The notes: a model not told the origin generated them from the sequence alone. A stretch of 64,000 bases of DNA from Streptomyces sp. WMMC500 (GCF_027497195.1 NZ_CP114905.1:4351001-4415000); one strand, 5' to 3'. Counted from the first letter of the stretch, positions 15,163 to 25,176 are shown. Translations and numbers: made by a program.

Positions 15163-15636
15163 TCACATCTTGTGGAGCGTACGGACCCGCTGCTGGACTC
15201 TGCTCACGGCCGCGAAGAGCCGGGTGCGGGCCTGCTCCTGCTTCATCGCGGCCACCATCAGCGCCGTCCTGGAGCCGGACAGGGGTGACCTGAGCGCCGT
15301 GCCGAGGTAGTCGTCGCAGCGGACCACGATGTCGTGCAACTCGGCGCGCAGCGCACCGGGCTGAGCGGCGTAGCCCTCTATCGCGTGGCGCAGGGTGAGC
15401 AGCGGTGCGAAGTCGGCGGCCGTGCTGGGCTTCTGGGCGAACCCGCACAGCAGTTCGTAGACCTCCTTGAGGTAGGCGTCGACGTCGTCCAGGTCTTTGG
15501 CGGCGTCGTCGGTGCTGCGGGTCCTCCTGGCCCAGGCGAAGACCCGGCGGTGGTGGCGCAGGGTGACGATGCCGACGGCGACGAGGCCGCCGGTACCGCA
15601 GATCGTCAGGGCGGTGCTGAGGTTCATCGAACGCAT
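15163..15636 (-). CDS. Hypothetical membrane-anchored protein
   Basis: About 157 residues with one N-terminal membrane helix (LSTALTICGTGGLVAVGIVTL), then a basic stop-transfer stretch (HHRRVFAWARR) and a soluble helical domain with regularly spaced Asp, Leu and Arg. No catalytic motif is seen. Two Met codons, 9 bases apart, could start it and neither has a clear ribosome site. It ends 39 bp from the convergent UbiA gene. Its upstream neighbour is the Crp/Fnr gene on the same strand, about 150 bp away. Confidence 0.55.
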   Translation of the reverse strand: MRSMNLSTALTICGTGGLVAVGIVTLRHHRRVFAWARRTRSTDDAAKDLDDVDAYLKEVYELLCGFAQKPSTAADFAPLLTLRHAIEGYAAQPGALRAELHDIVVRCDDYLGTALRSPLSGSRTALMVAAMKQEQARTRLFAAVSRVQQRVRTLHKM

Positions 15637-15790
15637 CCGTTCGTCGGTGCGCGCGGACCCGGCTCCCGGGGGACCGGGGCCGCGCGAGGGGAGAGGGTGA
15701 CGGGTGGCCGGGCCGCAGGAACCGGAGGAGCCCGGAGGAGCCCGGAGGAGCCTGGCGGCGCTTGGAGGCACTTGGAGGCGCCCGGAGGAG

Positions 15791-16534
15791 CTACGTGATG
15801 AGGGCGAGGCGCTCAAGGGCGCGCAGGTCGGTCACCACCAGCTCCCGGTACCCGCTGTCGACGGCCCCGTGGCCGGTCCGCAGGTGGCGCAGGGCGTTCT
15901 CGACCGTGGACGTGCCGAGTAACAGGGCGCGGGAGATGTCGCGCTGCCGCAGCCCCTTGAGCGCGATCCGGTCGGGATCGGCGGAGTCCCTGGCGCCGGC
16001 GGTGTGGGCCAGATGCACCAGGAGGGTGGTCACCCGGGCGAGGGAGGAGCGGCGGGTCATGGCGTAGACCCGCTCGTCGCTGCGGTTGCGGTCCTCCAGG
16101 CTGCGCAGGAGCGCGAGTTGCATGGGCGGGTGCTGCCTGAGCAGGACGTTCACCCGCTGCACCGGACAGGGCATCACCCACGTCCTGCCGACGCAGACCG
16201 TCTCCACCCGGGACCGGGGCTCGATGAGCTTGGCCTCGCCCAGGAACTCCCCGACGCCGCGGAACCGGGCTATCACGTCCCGCCCCTGGCCCATCGGGTA
16301 GCGCTCCTGGATGACGCAGCCGCCCAGAACGAGGTAGCACGTGCGGTCGTCGGCGGCGAGCGGAAGCCGGCGGCCGGACTCGAACGTACGCGCGTCCGGG
16401 CCCCATGCTCTGACGAGCAACGGCCAGATGCGGTCCGGCAGGTGGTGCAGAAAACTGCCCTGGGGCATGGGCTGACGCCCTGCCAGTATTTCGGTGGGGT
16501 TGAAGCCGTCGACCTTCGACGGAAGCGAGCCCAT
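15791..16534 (-). CDS. Crp/Fnr family transcriptional regulator
   Basis: A 247-residue regulator with an N-terminal cyclic-nucleotide-binding-type beta roll (about 45-150: YLVLGGCVIQERYPMGQGRD, FRGVGEFLGEAKL) and a C-terminal winged helix (KGLRQRDISRALLLGTSTVE). No Fnr-type cysteine cluster is present, so it is not an iron-sulfur Fnr. A strong GGGAGG precedes the ATG. A TTA codon occurs at codon 205, inside the recognition helix region (15920-15922 on the plus strand). More than 1.3 kb of non-coding DNA lies upstream. Confidence 0.85.
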   Translation of the reverse strand: MGSLPSKVDGFNPTEILAGRQPMPQGSFLHHLPDRIWPLLVRAWGPDARTFESGRRLPLAADDRTCYLVLGGCVIQERYPMGQGRDVIARFRGVGEFLGEAKLIEPRSRVETVCVGRTWVMPCPVQRVNVLLRQHPPMQLALLRSLEDRNRSDERVYAMTRRSSLARVTTLLVHLAHTAGARDSADPDRIALKGLRQRDISRALLLGTSTVENALRHLRTGHGAVDSGYRELVVTDLRALERLALIT

Positions 16535-16893
16535 CTCTACCCCTTGCCTCCCGGTCGAGCGGGAATGCCGGTGCGGTCACCGGCCGCCGCGTGCGTCGCG
16601 GCAGGAGGGTGGTCCGGGGGGCGGGGCGGCAGCGCAGCACGACGGCGCGCCCGCGGGACGCGGGTGGCCTGTGCTGCGACGCCGTCCGAAACGGCGCTGT
16701 TCAACGGTCCGGGCCTCCTTCTGTTCCAGGGTGTGAAGTTGGTGGGTCCAGTACCTCTCCCGCGCCTGTCCGGTTGGTGAGCCCGGAGTACGGCGCGGAG
16801 CCAAGCGAGGGACCTACAGTACCCCGCGAAGGGGTAGCAGATCCTAGCTACGCGGGACCGTTTCTGTGGCCCCTGTCATGTGGCCTCACCGAC

Positions 16894-16914
16894 AATCCCC
16901 CACCGATGGGGATT
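16894..16914. repeat. Short inverted repeat
   Basis: AATCCCC and GGGGATT flank a 7-base loop in an AT-richer part of a non-coding gap. It could be a regulator site or a small RNA hairpin; nothing more can be said. Confidence 0.35.
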
Positions 16915-17049
16915 GAAAATTCCTACAAAGGATTGCACCGGGCGCCATCGGTCACGGGAGGCCGGCGAATTCCCCTTAAGCTACAAGGTTTCGAAATTTC
17001 CAGCAGGTAAACGCCGCCGGAGAATAGGCGCACAGTGGCCTTCTACGCA

Positions 17050-17084
17050 CCGGAGGCCCCAGGGAACCACCCTGGAGCCTCCGG
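17050..17084. terminator. Hairpin, possible terminator or small-RNA stem
   Basis: Arms at 17050-17064 and 17070-17084 pair over 15 bp with one mismatch, around an AACCA loop. No annotated gene ends nearby, so an unannotated transcript may end here. Confidence 0.45.
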
Positions 17085-17820
17085 GAAGAGGTCTGGACCC
17101 ACCAAGGCTCAGACCGGCTCCTATTTAACACCACCACGCGGAAGTGCAGCACCTCCGGCGTCGCGTCCATCTCACACTTCCCCCACCAACAGGGCTTTCG
17201 GCACGCGGATGTTGGTACGGCGAAGCACACCGAGCGTAACGGGGGGTACACGCCGACAACTGTCCGCTTTGACCTGTTTCGCCGTGCCTCACCCCCGGGA
17301 AGGCCCGCGTGAGCGAGCCCGCTCGACGCCGGAGCGTACGAGCGCGCGCACGCAGCAGATTCGGTGCACAGTTGCAAACGGTGACCGACCCCGTACCCGC
17401 AGGCTCACAGCGCACGAGCACAGGCACCGTTTCCCACGCCTCGCCCGGCAGTCGCCACGGCGAAAGCCCCGCGGCCGAGAATGCCCCGGGAAGGGACGTC
17501 AATTTCCTTCCGAAAACTGACAGTCAATGCCAGAAGAGTTTTGTCGACCTAGGCGTCAAGCAATGGCCCACACGCGCCCACACACCCCCTGCCTGACGGC
17601 CCCTCAGCACGCACCCGGGGGCCCCCGGGCACTGCATGCCCGACCCATGAACGACCCCGTCCCCCGCCTCAACGCGTCGCCGCACCGCCGCCCGGAGGGG
17701 CGCCGGAACGGGCGCGCGGGCACGCCGTGCGCCCCCCGTCCACCGCGCACGCCGGGCGGCCCCTGCCCGGCGCCGGGCGGCGGGCGGCCCGACGCGGGTC
17801 CCCTTAGTCCACGCTTCCCT

Positions 17821-17833
17821 GAATCCAGGATTC
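17821..17833. promoter_or_regulatory. Probable ArsR/SmtB operator
   Basis: GAATCCAGGATTC is a perfect 13-bp palindrome ending 17 bp before the ArsR GTG. ArsR/SmtB repressors typically bind such short palindromes over their own promoter. Confidence 0.55.
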
Positions 17834-17850
17834 GCTGTATCGTCCGGAGG

Positions 17851-18186
17851 GTGCTGACCACCGCCACGGACATCGACGTGCTGGCCCGCTTCGGCCGCGC
17901 CCTCGCCGACCCCATCCGCTGCCGCGTCCTGCTCGCCCTGCGCGACGCCCCCGGCTACCCCGCCGAGTTGGCCGACGCGCTCGGGATCTCCCGGACCCGG
18001 CTCTCCAACCACCTGACGTGCCTGCGCGACTGCGGGCTCGTCGTCTCCGCGCCCGACGGGCGGCGGATGCGGTACGAACTCGCCGACGCCCGGCTCGGGC
18101 ACGCGCTGGACGACCTGCGGACCGCCGTCATCGCCGTGGAGACCGACCGGACCTGCCCGGACGCCGACACCGAAGGGTGCTGCTGA
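17851..18186 (+). CDS. ArsR/SmtB family metal-sensing repressor
   Basis: A 111-residue winged-helix protein. ALADPIRCRVLLALRDAPGYPAEL carries the first helices, and ADALGISRTRLSNHLTCLRD is the recognition helix with conserved N-H-L. Cys residues occur at RCR, in LTCLRDCG and in a tail ending TCPDAD..GCC. This pattern resembles CmtR-type Cd/Pb sensors, where tail and recognition-helix Cys bind metal. The start is GTG, as homologues begin there, although GGAGG lies unusually close to it. The CDF transporter gene begins 3 bases after the stop. Confidence 0.88.
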   Translation: MLTTATDIDVLARFGRALADPIRCRVLLALRDAPGYPAELADALGISRTRLSNHLTCLRDCGLVVSAPDGRRMRYELADARLGHALDDLRTAVIAVETDRTCPDADTEGCC

Positions 18187-18188
18187 CG

Positions 18189-18920
18189 ATGGCGGTGCAC
18201 GTCGGCACCGGCACCGGCATCGGCATCGGCATCGGCCCCGGTCCGGTCCGGGCGGCCCTGCTCGCCCGCCGGATACGGCTGCTGGTCGCGGCGACGATCG
18301 CGTACAACGTCGTGGAGGCCGCCGTCGCGCTGACCGCCGGGGTCCTCGCCTCCTCCGGCGCGCTGATCGGCTTCGGGCTGGACTCCGTCGTCGAGGTCTC
18401 CTCCGCCGCCGCCCTCGCCTGGCAGTTCTCCGCCTCCGACCCCGCCGTCCGGCAGGCCCGGGAGGGGCGGACGCTGCGGATCGTCGCGGTGTCGTTCTTC
18501 GCCCTCGCCGCGTACGTCGCCGTCGACGCCGTACGCGCCCTGGCCGGCGGCACCGAGGCGGAGCCGTCCGTACCCGGCATCGTGCTGGCCGCGCTGTCGC
18601 TGGCGATCATGCCGTTCCTGTCCGCCGCGCAGCGCCGCGCGGGCCGCGAACTCGGCTCCGCCAGCGCCGTGGCCGACTCCAAGCAGACCCTGCTGTGCAC
18701 CTACCTGTCGGCCGTGCTGCTGCTCGGTCTCGTCCTCAACGCGACCGCCGGCTGGGCCTTCGCCGACCCGGTCGCCGCCCTCGTCATCGCCGCCGTCGCC
18801 GTGCGGGAGGGCCGCAACGCCTGGCGGGGCGAAGCCTGCTGCCCCGTCCCGGCCGCCGCGGCCGGGAAGCCGGCCGAGGCGTGCGGCTGCTGCGCCGCCG
18901 CCGAGGGAGGCCGGGCCTGA
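18189..18920 (+). CDS. Cation diffusion facilitator-type efflux transporter
   Basis: A 243-residue membrane protein with about five or six hydrophobic helices. The N-terminal helices contain SGALIGFGLDSVVEVSSAAAL and later VADSKQTLLCTY, the two CDF metal sites with Asp in places where His is common, so metal preference may be altered. The C-terminus ends in a Cys-rich tail (EACCPVP, EACGCCA) instead of the long cytoplasmic CDF domain. It is co-transcribed with the ArsR gene 3 bp upstream. It probably exports the metal that the repressor senses. Confidence 0.82.
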   Translation: MAVHVGTGTGIGIGIGPGPVRAALLARRIRLLVAATIAYNVVEAAVALTAGVLASSGALIGFGLDSVVEVSSAAALAWQFSASDPAVRQAREGRTLRIVAVSFFALAAYVAVDAVRALAGGTEAEPSVPGIVLAALSLAIMPFLSAAQRRAGRELGSASAVADSKQTLLCTYLSAVLLLGLVLNATAGWAFADPVAALVIAAVAVREGRNAWRGEACCPVPAAAAGKPAEACGCCAAAEGGRA

Positions 18921-18980
18921 GGAGTGGGCGTGAGGCGGTGCGCGTGAGGCGCCTCGCTCACTCCCCGCCCCGGCGGCCGG

Positions 18981-19016
18981 CGTAGCGCAGCGCCCTGCGC
19001 AGGGCGCTGCGCTACG
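18981..19016. terminator. Perfect 36-bp palindrome, probable terminator
   Basis: Every base pairs with its mirror across the centre at TGCGCA, which gives a very stable hairpin when transcribed. It lies about 60 bp after the CDF gene and 130 bp before the next gene on the same strand, so it probably separates two transcripts. Confidence 0.7.
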
Positions 19017-19147
19017 TCGTCGGTCATGGGACCGGTGTCCGGGACCGTTGCCGCCTCGGCCATGACCGCACCCGCACCCGCCGCCGCCCCGGCCGTTTAC
19101 CGTCGAGGGTGTACGCCCCACCCCACCCCACCCCGCAAGGAGCGCCC

Positions 19148-20134
19148 GTGGCGGAGCCGGCCGGCCTCGTCGCCGCCATGGAGCAGCACCAGGTCGCCGT
19201 CTACCTCGGCGCCCTCGCCGCCGGCGGGCTCGTCGGGTGGTTCGCGCCCGGGGCCGGGCCCGGGCTCGAGCACGCCATCAACCCCGTGCTCGCCGCCCTG
19301 CTGTACGTGACGTTCCTCCAGGTGCCCGCCGCCCAACTGCTGCGTTCCCTGCGCGCCGGGCGGTTCCTCGCCGCCGCGCTCGTCGTCAACTTCGTCGTCG
19401 TGCCGCTGGTCGTCGCGGCGATGTTCGCCTTCCTCCCCGGCGAGCGGGCCGTCCGCATGGGCGTCCTGCTCGTCCTGCTCGCCCCCTGCGTCGACTACGT
19501 GATCGTCTTCACCGGCCTCGCCGGCGGCAGCAGCCGGCGGCTCCTGGCCGCCACCCCCCTGCTGCTCCTCGCGCAGATGGTCCTGCTGCCCGGCTACCTC
19601 TACCTCTTCCTGGGCTCCGGCCTCGCCGACGTCGTCGAGGCCGGGCCGTTCGTCGAGGCGTTCGCCGTCCTCATCGCCCTCCCCCTCGCCCTGGCCTGGC
19701 TCACCCAGGCGTGGGCCGCCCGCCGCCCGGCCGGGCGGCGGACCGCCGGCGCAGCGGGCACCGCGATGGTGCCGCTGATGGCCGCGACCCTCGCGATCGT
19801 CGTCGCGTCCCAGGTGCCCAAGCTGGACGACGGCGTCGGCGACGTGGCCCGCGTGGTGCCGTTCTACGTCCTCTTCCTCGCCGCGATGGCCGTCGCCGGC
19901 CTCGGCGTCGCCCGGCTGTTCCGCCTCGACGTCCCCGCCGGCCGCGCGATCGTCTTCACCGGCGCCACCCGCAACTCCCTCGTCGTCCTCCCGCTGGCCC
20001 TCGCGCTGCCCGACCCGCTGGCCGCCGCCGCGGTGGTCGTGGTCGCCCAGACCCTGGTCGAGGTCGCCGGCATGGTGATCTACGTACGCCTCGTCCCCCG
20101 GCTGCTGCCGGACGCCGCACGCGCCGGGGCGTGA
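19148..20134 (+). CDS. Arsenite/bile acid:sodium symporter (ACR3-like) superfamily transporter
   Basis: A 328-residue protein with about ten membrane helices of the BASS/ACR3 superfamily: NPVLAALLYVTFLQVP, VVNFVVVPLVVAAMF, LLAPCVDYVIVFTGLAGG and a late TGATRNSLVVLPLALALP. The APC-x-D-Y-V motif contains the Cys conserved in ACR3 arsenite exporters, so arsenite or antimonite efflux is likely. The start is the GTG with AAGGAG five bases before it. The neighbouring ArsR/CDF pair suggests a metal-resistance patch, but a strong palindrome separates the transcripts. Confidence 0.8.
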   Translation: MAEPAGLVAAMEQHQVAVYLGALAAGGLVGWFAPGAGPGLEHAINPVLAALLYVTFLQVPAAQLLRSLRAGRFLAAALVVNFVVVPLVVAAMFAFLPGERAVRMGVLLVLLAPCVDYVIVFTGLAGGSSRRLLAATPLLLLAQMVLLPGYLYLFLGSGLADVVEAGPFVEAFAVLIALPLALAWLTQAWAARRPAGRRTAGAAGTAMVPLMAATLAIVVASQVPKLDDGVGDVARVVPFYVLFLAAMAVAGLGVARLFRLDVPAGRAIVFTGATRNSLVVLPLALALPDPLAAAAVVVVAQTLVEVAGMVIYVRLVPRLLPDAARAGA

Positions 20135-20169
20135 GCGGTGCCGCGGTGCAGCGGTGCCGCTCACGCCCC
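20126..20169 (+). terminator. Terminator hairpin overlapping the stop codon
   Basis: Thirteen-base arms (20126-20138 and 20157-20169) pair perfectly and include the TGA of the transporter gene. The loop region is GC-rich. It probably ends the transporter transcript. Confidence 0.6.
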
Positions 20170-20274
20170 GGTGTCGTTTCGGCTACGGACCCGTAGCCGC
20201 CTGCGACTCGTCTGTTCTGTCCGGCAGGCCGGGAAGGTACGTTGGAGGGCAGTCCCCCGAGGGAGGCTGACGCG

Positions 20275-20712
20275 ATGTCGTGGTTCGTCTGGCTGCTCGC
20301 CGCCGCGGCGCTCGGCGCCGCCGAGTTCTTCACGATGACGCTCGTCTTCGGACTGCTGGCCGGCGCCGCGATGGTGGCCGCCGTGGTGGCCGGGGTGGGC
20401 GTGGGGGCGCTCGGTCAGTTCGTGGCCCTCGGGGCGGCGGCGGCAGCGGGGCTGGTCGTCGTCCGTCCCGTCGCGCTCAAGCACATGGGGCAGACGCCGC
20501 TGACCCGGGACGGCAGCGACGCGCTGCTCGGCAAGCGGGCCGAGGTCGTCCAGGAGGTCACCGCGACCCGCGGGCTGATCAAGCTCTCCGGGGAGGAGTG
20601 GTCCGCCCGCGCCTTCGACGAGACCGCGGTGATCCCGGTGGGAGCGCTGGTCGAGGTCATGGAGATCGAGGGCGCCACCGCCGTCGTCTACCCCCGCGAA
20701 CTGCTCCCCTGA
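20275..20712 (+). CDS. NfeD-like membrane protein
   Basis: A 145-residue protein with two or three N-terminal membrane helices (WFVWLLAAAALGAAEFFTMTL and two more up to residue 65) and a C-terminal OB-fold (LLGKRAEVVQEVTATRGLIKL ... VEVMEIEGATAVVYP). NfeD proteins pair with SPFH/stomatin-like proteins, and one is encoded 61 bp downstream. GGGAGG precedes the ATG. It probably acts in membrane microdomain organisation or quality control together with its partner. Confidence 0.88.
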   Translation: MSWFVWLLAAAALGAAEFFTMTLVFGLLAGAAMVAAVVAGVGVGALGQFVALGAAAAAGLVVVRPVALKHMGQTPLTRDGSDALLGKRAEVVQEVTATRGLIKLSGEEWSARAFDETAVIPVGALVEVMEIEGATAVVYPRELLP

Positions 20713-20773
20713 ACTGCGAAGCCGCCCCTTGAACTCCCCCTGAACCGCCGAACGCACAGCCAACGGAGGAAGC

Positions 20774-21937
20774 GTGGACCCGGTTGTCATCCCGATGCTC
20801 CTGGCGGCGCTGGTCGTCGTCTTTCTCGTGGCCTCCAGCGTGCGGGTCGTGCCACAGGCGCGCCGTTACAACATCGAGCGCTTCGGCCGGTACCGCCGGA
20901 CGCTGCAGCCCGGCCTGAACTTCGTCCTGCCGGTCGCGGACCGCGTCAACACCAAGCTGGACGTGCGCGAGCAGGTCTACTCGTCCGACCCCAAGCCGGT
21001 GATCACCGAGGACAACCTCGTCGTCAACATCGACACCGTGCTCTACTACCAGATCACCGACCCGCGGGCGGCGGCGTACGAGGTCTCCGACTACCTCCAG
21101 GCCATCGACCAGCTCACCGTCACCACGCTGCGGAACGTCATCGGCGGCATGGACCTGGAGGAGACGCTCACCTCGCGCGAGGAGATCAACGCCCGGCTTC
21201 GTACCGTCCTCGACGACGCCACCGGCAAGTGGGGCATCCGCGTCAACCGCGTCGAGATCAAGGCCATCGACCCGCCGCACAGCATCAAAGAGGCGATGGA
21301 GAAGCAGATGCGCGCCGAGCGCGACAAGCGCGCCGCCATCCTGCACGCCGAGGGCGAGCGGCAGGCCAAGATCCTCACCGCGGAGGGCACGAAGCAGAGC
21401 GACATCCTGGAGGCGCAGGGCACGCAGCAGGCCATGATCCTGCGGGCGGACGGCGAGGCGCAGGCCGTGGAGCGCGTCTTCCAGGCCGTCCACCGCAACA
21501 ACGCCGACCCGAAGATCCTCGCCTACAAGTACCTGGAGACGCTGCCGCACCTGGCGAACAGCGACAACAACACCTTCTGGGTGATACCCGGCGAGCTGAC
21601 CGAGGCGGTACGCACCGTCACCACGGCCTTCGGCGACAGGTCGGCGCCCGGCCTGCCCCAGGCCGCGCAGGCCGAGGGGGCGACGGCCGCGGCGACGGAG
21701 AAGGGCGCGGAGACGGGCACGGACTCGGCCAAGGACGCGGAGAAGGGCTCCGACCAGGGCGGGACCGGGACTCCGGAGCTGACCGCGGCCCCGCCGCCCG
21801 CGCTCGACGCGGTGACGGCGGCCGTCGAGGCCGCGAAGGAGGCCGACGCGGCGGTGAGCGAGGCCAAGGCCGAGGCGGAGGCGGCGAGTTCGCCGCAGCC
21901 GCCGAAGGTGAACCGGAAGAAGCCGGACGACGAGTAG
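20774..21937 (+). CDS. SPFH/band 7 (stomatin, QmcA-like) membrane protein
   Basis: A 387-residue protein. One N-terminal membrane helix (MLLAALVVVFLVASSVRVV) leads into the SPFH domain: QARRYNIERFGRYRRTLQPG, then PVITEDNLVVNIDTVLYYQI and VRTVLDDATGKWGIRV-type segments. A coiled coil (RAERDKRAAILHAEGERQAK) and a charged low-complexity tail from about residue 285 follow (Ala/Glu/Lys-rich). It forms membrane-associated oligomers with the NfeD partner encoded just upstream. GTG start with GGAGGA before it. Confidence 0.92.
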   Translation: MDPVVIPMLLAALVVVFLVASSVRVVPQARRYNIERFGRYRRTLQPGLNFVLPVADRVNTKLDVREQVYSSDPKPVITEDNLVVNIDTVLYYQITDPRAAAYEVSDYLQAIDQLTVTTLRNVIGGMDLEETLTSREEINARLRTVLDDATGKWGIRVNRVEIKAIDPPHSIKEAMEKQMRAERDKRAAILHAEGERQAKILTAEGTKQSDILEAQGTQQAMILRADGEAQAVERVFQAVHRNNADPKILAYKYLETLPHLANSDNNTFWVIPGELTEAVRTVTTAFGDRSAPGLPQAAQAEGATAAATEKGAETGTDSAKDAEKGSDQGGTGTPELTAAPPPALDAVTAAVEAAKEADAAVSEAKAEAEAASSPQPPKVNRKKPDDE

Positions 21938-21956
21938 GCGAACCCCTGCCGTGCGG

Positions 21957-23056
<1,100 letters not shown>

Positions 23057-23060
<4 letters not shown>

Positions 23061-23962
23061 GCCGACGTCATCCAGCGGTCCCGCAGCCCCGCCAGCACCG
23101 CCACCGACACCGCCAGCAGCACCAGGCTCAGCGCGATGGCCGCCTCCGGGTCGCTCTGCAGCGCGAGATAGACGGACAGCGGCATCGTCTGCGTACGCCC
23201 CGGGAAGTTGCCCGCGAACGTGATGGTGGCGCCGAACTCCCCCAGCGCCCGCGCCCACGCCAGCACCGCCCCGGCTGCGATGCCCGGCGCGACGAGCGGC
23301 AGGGTGACGCGGCGGAACGCGGTGAAGCGGGAGGCGCCGAGAGTGGTGGCGGCCTCCTCGTAGCGGGGGTCCGCGGCCCGTAGCGTGCCCTCGACCGCGA
23401 TGACGAGGAACGGCATCGCCACGAACGCCTCGGCGACCACCACCCCCGCGGTCGTGAACGGCAGCGTGACCCCGAACCAGTCGTCCAGCCACCGCCCGAC
23501 GACCCCGTTGCGCCCCAGCGCCATCAGCAGCGCCACGCCGCCGACCACCGGCGGCAGCACCAACGGCAGCGTCACGAGCGCCCGCACGAGCCCGCGCCCC
23601 GGGAACTCCACCCGCGCCAGCAGCCACGCCAGCGGCACCCCGACGACCAGGCTCAGCGCGGTCGCCGCCGTCGCGCACACCAGCGACAGCCGCAGCGCCT
23701 GCCACACCTCGGTGCTGGTCAGCAGCTCCGGCATGCTGCTCCACGGGGCGCGCAGCAGCAGCGCGAAGAGCGGCAGGACCAGGAACGCGAGGCCGAGCAG
23801 CGCCGGTACGAGCAGCGGCAGCGGCGCGCCCCCGCGGCCGGGGGAGCGGGGCCGGGAGCGCGACCCGTAGCGCTTGCGGGGGCGGCGCCCGGGGCGCGGG
23901 GCGGGGCCGCCGGCCAGGGTGTCCGCCGCCGGGCCCCCGCCCGCGGCGGAGGGGGACGTCAT
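23057..23962 (-). CDS. modB: Molybdate ABC transporter permease
   Basis: A 301-residue permease. After a basic, disordered N-terminus of about 45 residues come six membrane helices of the binding-protein-dependent type. The EAA loop, YEEAATTLGASRFTAFRRVTL, is intact and is followed by PGIAAGAVLAWARALGEFGA, typical of ModB/CysT permeases. It is 4-base overlapped by both neighbours (modA before, modC after), which indicates coordinated translation. Confidence 0.93.
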
Positions 23963-24771
23963 GGCTTGAGGAACCCGGCCGCGCTCAGCACCTTCTGCCC
24001 CTCCGCGGACCGCACCAGGTCGACGAAAGCCTCGGCCGCGGCGGCGTTCGGTGCGTCCTGGAGGAGCGTGATCGGGTAGTCGTTGACCGCGTCGGCCGAC
24101 TCGGGGAAGTCCACGCCCGCGACCTTGCCGCCGGCGGCCCGGACGTCCGTCCGGTAGACGACCGCGGCGTCCGCCTCCTTCAGCACCACCTTGTTGAGGG
24201 CGGACTTGACGTCCTCCTCGTACGACACGGGGGTGAGCTTCAGCCCGCCCGCGTCCAGGGCCTGCTGCGCGGCGGCCCCGCAGGGCACCGCCTCGTCGCA
24301 GAGCACCACCTTCAGGCCGGAGTCGGTGAGGTCCTTGAGCGACGCGATCCCGTCGGGGTTGCCGGGCGGGGTGGCGATCTCCAGTTGGTTGCGGACGAAG
24401 GTGTCGGGGGTGCCGGCGGCGGCACCGGCGTCCGTGACGATGTCCATCGTCGCGGGGCTGGCGGAGGCGAAGACGTCGGCGGGGGCGCCGCCGGTGATGC
24501 TCGCGGCCAGGGCGTCGCTGCCGCCGAAGCTGAACGTCACCTTCGTACCGGGGTGTTTCTCCTCGAACCGCGCGCCGAGCTTCTCGAAGCTCTCGGTGAG
24601 CGAGGCGGCGGCGAAGACGGTGACCTCGCCGGACACCTCACCGGAGGCCCCCGGGCCGTCGTCGGTGCCGGAGCCCGGGTCGTCGCCGGAGTCGGAGCAG
24701 GCGCCGAGGGCCAGCAGGGCGGCGGCGCCGGCCGCCCCCAGGGTGCGGCGGTTGCCGCTACGCGTCATCAC
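23959..24771 (-). CDS. modA: Molybdate-binding lipoprotein
   Basis: A 270-residue periplasmic-type binding protein. The N-terminus is a lipoprotein signal with lipobox LGAC followed by a Ser/Asp/Gly linker. The domain starts with VTVFAAASLTESFEKLGARF and contains FSFGGSDALAASITGGAPAD, both hallmarks of ModA molybdate-binding proteins. Later conserved parts include VVYRTDVRAAGGKV. It captures molybdate outside the membrane for ModBC. Confidence 0.94.
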   Translation of the reverse strand: MMTRSGNRRTLGAAGAAALLALGACSDSGDDPGSGTDDGPGASGEVSGEVTVFAAASLTESFEKLGARFEEKHPGTKVTFSFGGSDALAASITGGAPADVFASASPATMDIVTDAGAAAGTPDTFVRNQLEIATPPGNPDGIASLKDLTDSGLKVVLCDEAVPCGAAAQQALDAGGLKLTPVSYEEDVKSALNKVVLKEADAAVVYRTDVRAAGGKVAGVDFPESADAVNDYPITLLQDAPNAAAAEAFVDLVRSAEGQKVLSAAGFLKP

Positions 24772-24789
24772 AGGTCCACTCCCCGACGT

Positions 24790-25176
24790 CTACGGTCGTT
24801 CGACGACCACGTTGGTCGACTTGATCACCGCCACCGCCGGAACGCCCGGCGCCAGCTCCAGTTCCTCGGCCGACTCCCGGCTGACCATCGACACCACCCG
24901 GAACGGCCCCGCCTGGATCTCCACCTGCGCCGAGACGTCCCCCATGTGCACGTCGGTGACGATCCCGGCGAAGCGGTTGCGGGCGGAGGACCCGGTGGAC
25001 TCGCGCGCCCCGCGGTGCGTCTCCCGCGCGTACGCCGCGAGGGCCTCCCCGGGAATGATCCGCCGCCCCGCCTCGTCGCGACCGGCGGTCAGCTTGCCGG
25101 CGTCGACCAGGCGCCTGACGGTGTCGGCGCTGACGCCGAGCAGGGCGGCGGCGTCGCCGATCCGGTACGTGTGCAT
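24790..25176 (-). CDS. Molybdenum-responsive regulator (HTH plus TOBE/Mop domain)
   Basis: A protein of about 128 residues. Residues 1-50 form a MerR/excisionase-like helix-turn-helix (YRIGDAAALLGVSADTVRRLVDAGKL), and residues 60-128 a Mop/TOBE domain (NRFAGIVTDVHMGDVSAQVEI ... AVAVIKSTNVVVE) that binds molybdate oxyanions. It begins the mod operon, 18 bp before modA, and probably tunes it to molybdate supply. I chose the internal ATG because the helix-turn-helix starts there; a GTG 21 bases upstream (25197) is possible. Confidence 0.85.
   Translation of the reverse strand: MHTYRIGDAAALLGVSADTVRRLVDAGKLTAGRDEAGRRIIPGEALAAYARETHRGARESTGSSARNRFAGIVTDVHMGDVSAQVEIQAGPFRVVSMVSRESAEELELAPGVPAVAVIKSTNVVVERP

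Larger units (their letters stand above)
16535..17850. other. 1.3-kb non-coding region with hairpins
   Basis: No frame gives a recognisable protein, and base composition is lower in G+C than the surroundings (about 16880-17530). Two hairpins stand out: 16894-16914 and 17050-17084, annotated separately. It could hold long promoter regions, an unrecognised small RNA, or the remains of deleted genes. It ends in the ArsR operator. Confidence 0.5.

Noticed and set aside
16890..16920. CRISPR-like look of the CCCACCGATGGGGATTGAAA region
   Set aside because: It occurs once, with no regularly spaced copies or cas genes, so it is only an inverted repeat.
17125..17502. Minus frame with a few protein-like patches in the long gap
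   Set aside because: Codon bias is not that of a coding frame and no motif was recognised.
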